A stretch of 6,706 nt of DNA from contig FR881933.1 in NCBI GenBank assembly GCA_000435615.1, positions 4,861 to 11,566 on the forward strand, given 5' to 3'. The position numbers and the translations under genes are program-made. Within the stretch, counting starts at the first letter, position 1, and each line of letters opens with the position of its first letter. Below, one piece after another: positions 1 to 4,931 of the stretch. Source of the stretch: Firmicutes bacterium CAG:238 (lineage in GTDB: Bacteria > Bacillota > Clostridia > Peptostreptococcales > Anaerovoracaceae). The notes under the pieces were generated by a model that saw only the letters and a program-made list of their open reading frames with translations, had not been told where the DNA came from and did not search any database.

Positions 1-133
1 CTCTCGCCTTCTTGTCTCCGTCATTGGCAAGATTCTTGATTCGAATTCTGTTGACGGAAGTAAATGCTGTTTCCGATGCCGAAAAATATGCTGAAAACCC
101 AATTAAAACAACGATTGCAAGTATTTTGTACAT
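1..133 (-). CDS. DUF21/CNNM (HlyC/CorC-like) membrane protein, 5' end only
   Basis: Reading the minus strand from the ATG at 133-131 gives 44 codons open to the window edge, beginning MYKILAIVVLIGFSAYFSAS and continuing through SETAFTSVNRIRIKNLA to NDGDKKAR. A first transmembrane helix followed by FSA-SETA-(x)n-NRIRIKxLAxxGDKKA is the start of the DUF21/CNNM transmembrane domain found in HlyC/CorC-family proteins. In that family it precedes CBS domains and a C-terminal CorC_HlyC domain, and it is linked to magnesium or cobalt transport or tolerance. Those later domains are outside the window, so the exact subfamily cannot be assigned. The start is supported by a purine-rich ribosome binding site (GGAAAGG) just upstream and by a TATAAT box about 60 nt upstream. 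The gene diverges from birA, and I see no functional link to biotin. Confidence 0.8.
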   Translation of the reverse strand, partial: MYKILAIVVLIGFSAYFSASETAFTSVNRIRIKNLANDGDKKAR

Positions 134-191
134 TTCTTTCCTTTCCTTTTTTAAACATCACAAAATCGGCCCCAAATAAAAGACCTTCTCC

Positions 192-220
192 ATTATATCA
201 TCTATCCAATGCGAATTAAA
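192..220 (-). promoter_or_regulatory. Predicted sigma-A-type promoter of the CNNM-domain gene
   Basis: On the minus strand a perfect TATAAT lies at 197-192, with a weak -35 candidate TTTAAT at 220-215 separated by 17 nt. Transcription would begin near 185 and leave a leader of about 50 nt before the ATG at 133. The -10 box is convincing; the -35 box matches the consensus at only three positions, so the promoter may rely on other contacts or on an activator. Confidence 0.5.
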
Positions 221-230
221 GTGAAATCCT

Positions 231-249
231 TGTGAAAACAAGCTTCACA
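231..249. repeat. Short perfect inverted repeat TGTGAA-N7-TTCACA
   Basis: A perfect inverted repeat with 6-bp arms (231-236 and 244-249) and a 7-nt spacer lies between the two divergent promoters, just upstream of the minus-strand -35 candidate at 215-220. It is symmetrical in the way many dimeric-regulator sites are, and it could serve the CNNM gene. Arms this short occur by chance fairly often in AT-rich intergenic DNA, so no regulator is assigned. Confidence 0.3.
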
Positions 250-275
250 CATGGATTTTAACGGCATTTTGGCGT

Positions 276-306
276 TTGTCACCCATCTAAAAATATCGGT
301 TGACAT
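276..306. promoter_or_regulatory. Candidate BirA (biotin repressor) operator
   Basis: The half-sites TTGTCACCC (276-284) and GGTTGACAT (298-306) form an imperfect inverted repeat that matches at 7 of 9 positions, separated by 13 nt. They resemble the known BirA operator pattern TTGTAAACC-N14-16-GGTTTACAA. The right half contains the whole -35 box of the birA promoter (300-305), so a bound biotinyl-AMP-BirA dimer would block RNA polymerase. The context supports it: the downstream genes are an HTH-bearing BirA and the biotin transporter BioY, both typical members of BirA regulons. Against it, the spacer is one base shorter than the usual range and the half-sites diverge from consensus at two or three positions. 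Confidence 0.5.
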
Positions 307-328
307 CATGTTTTGTCTAAGATATACT
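300..328 (+). promoter_or_regulatory. Predicted promoter of the birA-bioY operon
   Basis: A perfect -35 box TTGACA (300-305) is followed after exactly 17 nt by TATACT (323-328), a one-mismatch -10 box. Transcription should start near 335, leaving a leader of about 50 nt before the birA ATG at 386. Its strength suits a promoter held down by a repressor, and the -35 box lies inside the BirA-like inverted repeat. Confidence 0.75.
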
Positions 329-332
329 ATTC

Positions 333-353
333 TCGTCACATTTTGTGTAACGA
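333..353. repeat. Imperfect inverted repeat at the birA transcription start
   Basis: The arms TCGTCACA (333-340) and TGTAACGA (346-353) match at 7 of 8 positions around the 5-nt spacer TTTTG. The repeat covers the predicted +1 of the birA transcript. It could be a second operator-like site or a small stem at the very 5' end of the mRNA. The same stretch also contains TTTTGTGTAA (341-350), which repeats TTTTGTCTAA (311-320) with one mismatch exactly 30 bp away, about three helical turns. Confidence 0.35.
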
Positions 354-385
354 TGTCGAACAAAAAGAGAAAGGAATTACATGCA

Positions 386-1390
386 ATGTCTACGAAAACC
401 GTTCTTCTTGCGCTCCTGCACGAAAAAAACGGCAGCTTTGTCTCCGGGCAGGATATCGCCTCACGCTTGGGAGTCTCAAGAAACGCAATATGGAAAGCTG
501 TCAAATCTCTGCAGGAGCAGGGGTTTGAAGTGGAAAGTCAGGCGGGTGTGGGTTACCGTCTTGCCGCTGAACGCGACATCATAAGCAAAGATGTCTTGGC
601 AGATGAGATTAAATACCCTTGCAGTATACATGTTTTTGATAAAATAGATTCCACCAACAATTATGCAAAAAAAATCGAGGCGTGCAAAACGCCGCAGCTC
701 ATCATCGCATCAGAGCAGACTGCAGGACGCGGCAGGCTCGGCAGGAGTTTTTATTCGCCGGCGGAAAAAGGTATTTACATGAGCATTGCTTTTGAACCGG
801 ATTTTGACTTGGACAAATCGCTCTTCGTCACAACGCTTTCCGCCGTTGCGGCATGCCGCGCAATCGAAGATGTCGCGGGTCTGCGTCCGAAAATCAAATG
901 GGTCAACGATATTTATCTTGACGGCAGGAAACTTGCGGGCATTCTGACGGAAGCCGAGAGTAATTTTGAGAGCGGAAGAATTCAAAAAATCATCGTAGGC
1001 ATCGGCATCAACTGTTTCTCCTGCGACCTTCCGGAGCAAATCCGTGATATCGCCGCCTGCTTAGAGCAGGATACAAGCAGCTTTACGCGCAATAAACTGA
1101 TTGCATCTTTCTGCAACCGGTTCTTTGAAATGATTGCAAACTTTGATCAGTCCAAAATCCTGCGTGAATACAAAAACCGCTCCTTCATCTTAGGGGAGCA
1201 GATTTTGATTTACAATCCTGCAGTTGCCCGCCAAATCGGCCGCCCGGGCGAGCGGCTGCACGACGGCATCAGAGCCCGCGCCATTGATATTGACGAAAAC
1301 GGCGGACTTGTTGTCGAATATCTTGAAGGCCGCATGTCGCGTCAGATGCAGACGCTGACATCGGGAGAAATCAGCATACGAAAGGTTTAA
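386..1390 (+). CDS. birA: Bifunctional biotin--[acetyl-CoA-carboxylase] ligase / biotin operon repressor BirA
   Basis: The 334-residue product activates biotin to biotinyl-5'-AMP and transfers it to a lysine of biotin carrier proteins; with its N-terminal DNA-binding domain it should also act as the biotin-responsive repressor. A winged helix-turn-helix occupies about residues 5-60 (helices around SGQDIASRLGVSRNAIWKAV). The catalytic domain shows STNNYAK (89-95), the biotinyl-AMP loop GRGRLGR (114-120), KWVNDIY (171-177), the GRKLAGILTE segment and GIGIN (205-209). A C-terminal SH3-like domain covers about 267-334 and carries a somewhat long loop around residues 278-294. The start at 386 was chosen because AAAGGA lies 10 nt upstream and the protein begins where BirA family members do. 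The frame is open back to an ATG at 251, but that start would precede the promoter. The frame also contains an ATG at 353, which has no good ribosome binding site. bioY follows after 6 nt, so the two form an operon. Confidence 0.96.
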   Translation: MSTKTVLLALLHEKNGSFVSGQDIASRLGVSRNAIWKAVKSLQEQGFEVESQAGVGYRLAAERDIISKDVLADEIKYPCSIHVFDKIDSTNNYAKKIEACKTPQLIIASEQTAGRGRLGRSFYSPAEKGIYMSIAFEPDFDLDKSLFVTTLSAVAACRAIEDVAGLRPKIKWVNDIYLDGRKLAGILTEAESNFESGRIQKIIVGIGINCFSCDLPEQIRDIAACLEQDTSSFTRNKLIASFCNRFFEMIANFDQSKILREYKNRSFILGEQILIYNPAVARQIGRPGERLHDGIRARAIDIDENGGLVVEYLEGRMSRQMQTLTSGEISIRKV

Positions 1391-1396
1391 ACACAA

Positions 1397-1969
1397 ATGA
1401 AAACAAATACACAAAACTACTCAAATACAAAAAATTCAAATCTGTACAAACTGGTTCTAACAGGCATTTTTGCTGCGGTGGTTGCGGTCTGCTCATGGAT
1501 TTCCATTCCTCTGCCATTCACTCAGGTGCCTATCAATCTCGCAATTCTGGGCGTGCTTCTGGCGGGCGGCCTGCTCGGCAGTAAATACGGAGCCCTCAGC
1601 CTCATAATCTACATTTTGATCGGGGCGGTCGGTGTGCCTGTTTTTGCAGGTTTTGGTGCAGGACTTGGCACGCTTGCCGGCCCTACGGGAGGCTACATTG
1701 TGGGCTATATCCTTTGCAGCGCCGTTGCAGGAATCGGCTCTTCGGTGACTTCCAAGGCGGCCAAGCACCCGACTCTCCGTCTTGCTTTCTTTATGGCACT
1801 GGGCGTGCTTGCATGCTACGCTTTCGGAACAATCTGGTATGTGATTCTGATGAAAACCTCCTTATGGGTCGGCCTGGTTTCCTGTGTGTTTCCGTTCATA
1901 CCGCTTGACACAATAAAAATAGCAGGCACCCTGTTTCTTGTAAAACGCCTGCATAAACTCATTTCTTAA
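1397..1969 (+). CDS. bioY: Biotin ECF transporter S component BioY
   Basis: This 190-residue integral membrane protein binds biotin and, with the shared ECF module (EcfT plus two ATPases, not in this window), imports it. It has about six hydrophobic segments, roughly at residues 18-37, 43-60, 64-84, 97-116, 128-150 and 155-180. It also has the BioY signature GPTGGYIVGY at 95-104, preceded by the glycine-rich GFGAGLGTLA, and the family's PLPFTQVPINL segment near 38-48. Length is normal for BioY. The start has GAAAGG 11 nt upstream, overlapping the end of birA, so translation is probably coupled. Without biotin synthesis genes nearby, the pair suggests dependence on imported biotin, but only the full genome could show that. 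No convincing terminator follows the stop. Confidence 0.95.
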   Translation: MKTNTQNYSNTKNSNLYKLVLTGIFAAVVAVCSWISIPLPFTQVPINLAILGVLLAGGLLGSKYGALSLIIYILIGAVGVPVFAGFGAGLGTLAGPTGGYIVGYILCSAVAGIGSSVTSKAAKHPTLRLAFFMALGVLACYAFGTIWYVILMKTSLWVGLVSCVFPFIPLDTIKIAGTLFLVKRLHKLIS

Positions 1970-1978
1970 AGCCCTGGG

Positions 1979-2287
1979 CTACTTTGCGTATTTCCCATTG
2001 TAGAAAATAACTTCTTCGCTCTGTGAAAAGTCCCCGCCGTACACTTTTATAAGTGCAATGATAAAGTCAACAAAAGCCCAGATTCCGAGGCCTCCCACTG
2101 TTACAAGCTTAAGAATGCCCAGTCCTATCTGCCCTCTCATAAATCTGTCAACCCCAAGTTCGCCGAATAAGAAGGCTCCGATCCATACAAAAATATGCTT
2201 GTTCATTTTGTTCATGCGAAGTCCGTAAGTCATCGGTTTTACATTCGCATTCGGTGTGCCCTGTTCGTTTTCTCTGAAATCGCTCAT
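1979..2287 (-). CDS. Small TM2-domain membrane protein
   Basis: The 102-residue protein has a polar N-terminus (about 1-28) and then a TM2 domain: a first membrane helix near 31-43, the conserved turn FGELGVDRFMRG (41-52), and a second helix near 54-80 containing GGLGIWAFVDFIIALI (65-80). The GxxGxDRF loop and GGxGIWxxxD are the family signature; here Met stands where many members have Tyr after DRF. The tail (81-102) is polar and probably cytoplasmic. TM2 proteins are widespread and mostly of unknown function in bacteria, so no role is assigned. The start has AAGGAAG 6 nt upstream; later ATG codons (residues 25 and 28) lack such a site. The gene has its own promoter downstream of the rpsI terminator and converges on bioY. 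Confidence 0.88.
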   Translation of the reverse strand: MSDFRENEQGTPNANVKPMTYGLRMNKMNKHIFVWIGAFLFGELGVDRFMRGQIGLGILKLVTVGGLGIWAFVDFIIALIKVYGGDFSQSEEVIFYNGKYAK

Positions 2288-2328
2288 CTTCGTCTTCCTT
2301 TCTATGCTTTTTATTTAACTGTATCTAC

Positions 2329-2357
2329 ATTATACCATATAAAAAACATTTGTTCAA
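2329..2357 (-). promoter_or_regulatory. Predicted promoter of the TM2 protein gene
   Basis: On the minus strand TTGAAC (2357-2352) and a perfect TATAAT (2334-2329) are separated by exactly 17 nt. Transcription would start near 2322 and give a leader of about 35 nt. It sits just past the rpsI terminator, so the TM2 gene appears to be an independent unit. Confidence 0.7.
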
Positions 2358-2369
2358 TTTGCTTTTTGC

Positions 2370-2399
2370 AAAAAAGAATGCTGCCCATGCGGACAGCAT
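2370..2399 (-). terminator. Rho-independent terminator of the rplM-rpsI operon
   Basis: On the minus strand ATGCTGTCC and GGGCAGCAT (2399-2391 and 2386-2378) pair over 9 bp with one G-U, around the loop GCAT, and are followed by TCTTTTTT (2377-2370). It lies 55 nt after the rpsI stop and just before the TM2 gene promoter. The 54 nt between rpsI and the hairpin are AT-rich and show no other feature. Confidence 0.85.
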
Positions 2400-2453
2400 C
2401 TTGAAAAGTCTTGTATGAACTTTTTTTCTCGAAAGTTTTCGAAAATCTGCGGA

Positions 2454-2849
2454 CTAACGCTTTGAGAACTGGCTTGCTCTTCTTGCTTTCTTGAGTCCGT
2501 ATTTCTTTCTTTCTTTCATTCTTGGGTCTCTTGTTAAGAATCCTGCAGCCTTAAGCGGAGCTCTGTAAGCTTCCTTATCAGCTGCGCAGAGAGCTCTTGC
2601 GATGCCGTGTCTTAAAGCACCTGCCTGACCTGTGAATCCGCCGCCGTGTACAGTTGCGATAACATCGAACTTACCTTCGCAGCCTGCGATTTCGAAAGGT
2701 CTCTTAACTTCTCTCTTAACGATTTCCATTCCGAAATAATCTTCTAAATCTTTCTTGTTAACAGTGATCTTTCCAGTTCCAGGGATTAATCTAACTCTAG
2801 CAACTGAACTTTTTCTTCTGCCTGTTCCTTGATATTGAATCTTTGCCAT
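2454..2849 (-). CDS. rpsI: 30S ribosomal protein S9
   Basis: The 131-residue product is a small-subunit protein whose C-terminal tail reaches the P-site tRNA. It shows the family hallmarks YQGTGRRKSSVARVRL (6-21), GGGFTGQAGALRHGIARAL (69-87), LKxAGFLTRDPRMKERKK (about 99-116) and the near-universal ending QFSKR. Length is typical. The start has GGGAGG 8 nt upstream. It follows rplM by 19 nt, the standard L13-S9 pair, and a terminator lies downstream, so these two genes end the transcript. Confidence 0.98.
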   Translation of the reverse strand: MAKIQYQGTGRRKSSVARVRLIPGTGKITVNKKDLEDYFGMEIVKREVKRPFEIAGCEGKFDVIATVHGGGFTGQAGALRHGIARALCAADKEAYRAPLKAAGFLTRDPRMKERKKYGLKKARRASQFSKR

Positions 2850-2868
2850 TGTCTATTCCTCCCTTTCC

Positions 2869-3297
2869 TTAGAATTCCCAAGTTTCCGGCTGCTGTGCAG
2901 TATGCGGATGCTCTGCGCCTGCATAAACCTTTAACTTCTTGTACATCTGTCTGCCGAGCTTTCCATCAGGAAGCATGCCTTTTACAGCGTGTCTGATGAT
3001 TTCATCCGGCTTCTTAGCCTGAAGTTTTTCGAATGTGATTTCACGAAGTCCACCCGGATAACCTGTGTGTCTCTTGTAAATCTTTTCTTTTCTCTTCTTG
3101 CCTGTAACCTCAACCTTTTCAGCGTTGATAACGATTACATAGTCGCCGCAGTCAACATGCGGTGTGTAGATCGGTTTCTTCTTTCCGCGAAGGATGGAAG
3201 CAACCTCGGATGCAAGTCTTCCGAGAGTCTTGCCTTCTGCATCGATAACGTACCACTTACGTTCAACCTCTGCAGGTTTTGCGATGAATGATTTCAT
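2869..3297 (-). CDS. rplM: 50S ribosomal protein L13
   Basis: The 142-residue large-subunit protein is an early assembly protein. Visible family segments are WYVIDAEGKTLGRLAS (15-30), LRGKKKPIYTPHVDCGDYVI (36-55), INAEKVEVTGKK (57-68), the YKRHTGYPGG motif (74-83), AVKGMLP (104-110) with LGRQMYKKLKVYAGAEHPH nearby, and the end AQQPETWEF. The open frame extends 16 codons further upstream, but the start at 3297 matches other L13 proteins and has GGAAAGGA just upstream. The extra codons fall inside a structured leader. rpsI follows directly. Expression is probably controlled by the approximately 200-nt leader (3298-3495), as ribosomal-protein operons often are. Confidence 0.97.
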   Translation of the reverse strand: MKSFIAKPAEVERKWYVIDAEGKTLGRLASEVASILRGKKKPIYTPHVDCGDYVIVINAEKVEVTGKKRKEKIYKRHTGYPGGLREITFEKLQAKKPDEIIRHAVKGMLPDGKLGRQMYKKLKVYAGAEHPHTAQQPETWEF

Positions 3298-3313
3298 TTT
3301 CTTTCCTTTCCGC

Positions 3314-3382
3314 CTACTGGGATTTCCATGCGGTCTTCCGCACATTCCGCGCCATCGCAGGGCACGAAGAAAATCTTTTTCG
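3314..3382 (-). repeat. rplM leader module 2 (proximal to the start codon)
   Basis: Running 3382 to 3314 on the minus strand, the module opens with CGAAAAAGATTT (3382-3371) and closes with GAAATCCCAGTAG (3326-3314). Both flanks occur exactly in module 1. GAUUU (3375-3371) can pair with AAAUC (3325-3321) to close a junction. Within it are two hairpins: UUCGUGCC/GGCGC(G)GAA (3368-3361 with 3353-3345, one bulge, 7-nt loop) and UGCGG-AAGA-CCGCA (3342-3329). The ribosome binding site starts a few bases after it, so folding could affect ribosome access. Confidence 0.55.
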
Positions 3383-3389
3383 GCTTTGT

Positions 3390-3427
3390 CTACTGGGATT
3401 TCGGGCAGATGCCTGAAATCTTTTTCG
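3390..3427 (-). repeat. rplM leader module 1 (distal copy)
   Basis: This copy begins CGAAAAAGATTT (3427-3416) and ends GAAATCCCAGTAG (3402-3390). Here GAUUUC and GAAAUC (3420-3415 and 3402-3397) pair over 6 bp directly around a small inner stem GGC-AUCU-GCC. Seven bases (3389-3383) separate it from module 2. Compared with module 2 it shares the flanks but has a much shorter inside, one hairpin instead of two. Confidence 0.6.
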
Positions 3428-3501
3428 ATATACTAAATCTATTAGTTTCGGGTCCCGGACGGATTCCCATCCTGCGCCCGCCTGCACAATCGTGCCATAT
3501 T

Positions 3502-3530
3502 ATTATATAGCGAAAGCCTTGCAAATGCAA
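3502..3530 (-). promoter_or_regulatory. Predicted promoter of rplM-rpsI
   Basis: On the minus strand TTGCAT (3530-3525) and a perfect TATAAT (3507-3502) are 17 nt apart, giving a start near 3495. The -35 box lies within the loop and right arm of the hairpin at 3513-3536. The -35 box has only TTG in common with the consensus, so the assignment rests mainly on the -10 box and the position between tyrS and rplM. Confidence 0.55.
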
Positions 3531-3540
3531 GGCTTTTTTT
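3513..3540 (+). terminator. Strong intrinsic terminator in plus orientation
   Basis: AAAGCCTTGC (3513-3522) and GCAAGGCTTT (3527-3536) form a perfect 10-bp stem around the loop AAAT, and the plus strand runs into seven T (3534-3540). On the minus strand the same hairpin lies about 34 nt after the tyrS stop but is followed only by TTTCGC, a poor U-tract. It may therefore terminate tyrS weakly as a bidirectional terminator, while its best orientation serves plus-strand transcripts, for which no gene is visible here. Confidence 0.75.
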
Positions 3541-3569
3541 ATAATTCCAAAGCCCGATTTTATTTTTCC

Positions 3570-4907
3570 CTATCCTAATTCTACCATATGGAATTTCTTT
3601 TTACCTTTTTGGATCAAAAGCTTTCCGTCTGTATCAAACATATCGCAGGTAACATTCATCTTTCTGTCGGTGACTTTTTCACCTGCCACAGTCAGACCGC
3701 CCTGTTCGATGGTTCTGAAGCCTTCGCTTGTGTTCGGCACCAGACCCAGTTCTTTAATCAGTGTAACAATGCCGACACCTTCACCCTCAAATTTTTCGCG
3801 AGGCATCTTGGTGGTCGGAACATTCGCCATGTCTCCGCCGCCGAATGCCGCACGCGCGCCGTCGAGTGCTTTCTTCGCTTCTTCTTCGCCGTGCACCAGC
3901 TTCGTAACTTCGTAAGCCAGCACTTCCTTCGCATGGTTGATTTCAGCGCCTTCCAAAGCAGAAAGTCTGTTTACCTCGTCCATCGGAAGGAATGTCAGCA
4001 TTCTCAAGCATTTATTAACATCAGCATCCGCAACATTTCTCCAGTACTGGAAAAATTCGTACGGGCTTGTCTTTTCTGCGTTGAGCCATAAAGCGCCCTT
4101 CGCAGTCTTACCCATCTTCTGACCTTCGGAATTCGTCAAAAGAGAGAAAGTCATGCCGTAAACTTCTTTTCCTGCCATTTTGCGAGTTAAATCCACGCCT
4201 CCGATGATGTTGGACCACTGATCGTTGCCGCCGAATTCGATTTTCACGTCGAAGTCACGCGCCATAACCATGAAGTCATAGCTCTGCATCAGCATATAGT
4301 TCAGCTCGAACATCGTGAGTCCGCCTTCGCGTTCCATTCTCTGCTTGAAGCATTCTGCACGAAGCATGGTGTTGATATTGAACTGCGTGCCGATTTCTCT
4401 GAGGAAATCGATGTAGTTCAGCGGGCGCAGCCATCTTGCGTTGTTTACGGCAACCGCCTTGCCCGCTTCCGGTTCCTTATTCTGGTGTCCCGGCGTGTAA
4501 ACACCTTCGTTTCCTACATATTCCCACTCGTCATCAAAGTCCAAAAATCTGTCAAAAAGCTTTTTGAATTGGTTGCAGTTATTTTCAATTGTTTCGATCG
4601 TCATAACCTTACGCATATCGGTACGTCCGGAAGGGTCTCCAACCATTCCCGTACCGCCGCCGATCAGAACGACCGGAGTATGTCCGTATTTCTGCATATA
4701 CATCATAATGATGACCTGCATGAAATGTCCTACGTGCAGGCAGTCCGCCGTCGGGTCGAAGCCGATGTAGAACTTTACCTTCTCATTTTGCAGCAGCTTG
4801 CGGATCTCGTCTTCGTTTGTGGATTGTTCGATAAATCCTCTTTCTTTCAAAACATCGTAAGCGTTGTCAAAATGACTTACGCTGTCCGGTATAAAATCAA
4901 ATTTCAT
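3570..4907 (-). CDS. tyrS: Tyrosyl-tRNA synthetase
   Basis: The 445-residue class I synthetase charges tRNA-Tyr. The Rossmann catalytic domain shows YIGFDPTADCLHVGH (47-61; HVGH is the HIGH signature), the tyrosine-binding residues Y204, Q208 and D211 in the pattern Y-x3-Q-x2-D, GGNDQWSNI (226-234) and the KMSKS-like loop KMGKT (264-268). The C-terminal part has an alpha-helical region with EVTKLVHGEEEAKKAL (333-348) and an S4-like RNA-binding domain from about 372, ending GKKKFHMVELG. It is longer than the roughly 420 residues usual for this type; most of the excess lies near 131-155 before VNNARWL. The start has GGAGGAAA upstream and follows upp by 24 nt, leaving no room for a T-box leader, so it depends on read-through from upp. 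Confidence 0.97.
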   Translation of the reverse strand: MKFDFIPDSVSHFDNAYDVLKERGFIEQSTNEDEIRKLLQNEKVKFYIGFDPTADCLHVGHFMQVIIMMYMQKYGHTPVVLIGGGTGMVGDPSGRTDMRKVMTIETIENNCNQFKKLFDRFLDFDDEWEYVGNEGVYTPGHQNKEPEAGKAVAVNNARWLRPLNYIDFLREIGTQFNINTMLRAECFKQRMEREGGLTMFELNYMLMQSYDFMVMARDFDVKIEFGGNDQWSNIIGGVDLTRKMAGKEVYGMTFSLLTNSEGQKMGKTAKGALWLNAEKTSPYEFFQYWRNVADADVNKCLRMLTFLPMDEVNRLSALEGAEINHAKEVLAYEVTKLVHGEEEAKKALDGARAAFGGGDMANVPTTKMPREKFEGEGVGIVTLIKELGLVPNTSEGFRTIEQGGLTVAGEKVTDRKMNVTCDMFDTDGKLLIQKGKKKFHMVELG

Positions 4908-4931
4908 TGCTTTCCTCCATAAATCCGTAAA

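Larger units (their letters stand above)
3298..3495 (-). promoter_or_regulatory. Structured 5' leader of rplM-rpsI with a tandem module
   Basis: This is the untranslated leader between the predicted transcription start (about 3495) and the rplM ATG. In the minus-strand RNA several helices can form in order: GCAC/GUGC and GGAU/AUCC near the 5' end, ACUAA-UAGAU-UUAGU (3446-3432), then two related modules at 3427-3390 and 3382-3314, and finally the GGAAAGG ribosome binding site. In Firmicutes the rplM-rpsI mRNA is known to carry an autoregulatory 'L13 leader' RNA, so position alone suggests such a role. I cannot tell by eye whether this is that family or another element; its length and internal duplication are the distinctive parts. 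Confidence 0.55.

Noticed and set aside
251..385. Longer birA reading frame starting at ATG 251 or 353
   Set aside because: The frame is open, but 251 lies upstream of the predicted promoter and inside no conserved protein sequence, and 353 has no good ribosome binding site. AAAGGA before 386 and the BirA family N-terminus favour 386.
1970..1981. Palindrome AGCCC-T-GGGCT between bioY and the TM2 gene as a bidirectional terminator
   Set aside because: A one-base loop cannot form; opening it leaves only three or so base pairs, and no T-tract of useful length follows on either strand.
2436..2445. TTTTCGAAAA palindrome after rpsI as a terminator or operator
   Set aside because: It has no loop as RNA and no T-tract on the minus strand; short AT-rich palindromes like this are expected by chance, and a proper terminator lies at 2370-2399.
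3298..3345. N-terminal extension of rplM by 16 codons (start at 3345)
   Set aside because: The extension falls in the structured leader, is not like any L13 N-terminus, and GGAAAGGA directly precedes the ATG at 3297.
3298..3495. T-box riboswitch in the rplM leader
   Set aside because: The conserved T-box sequence (AGGGUGGNACCGCG) is absent, no antiterminator/terminator pair precedes rplM, and rplM is not an aminoacyl-tRNA synthetase or amino-acid gene.
3588..4091. Plus-strand open frames opposite tyrS and other genes
   Set aside because: They have no recognisable domains, no ribosome binding sites and odd composition, as expected for antisense shadows of conserved genes.
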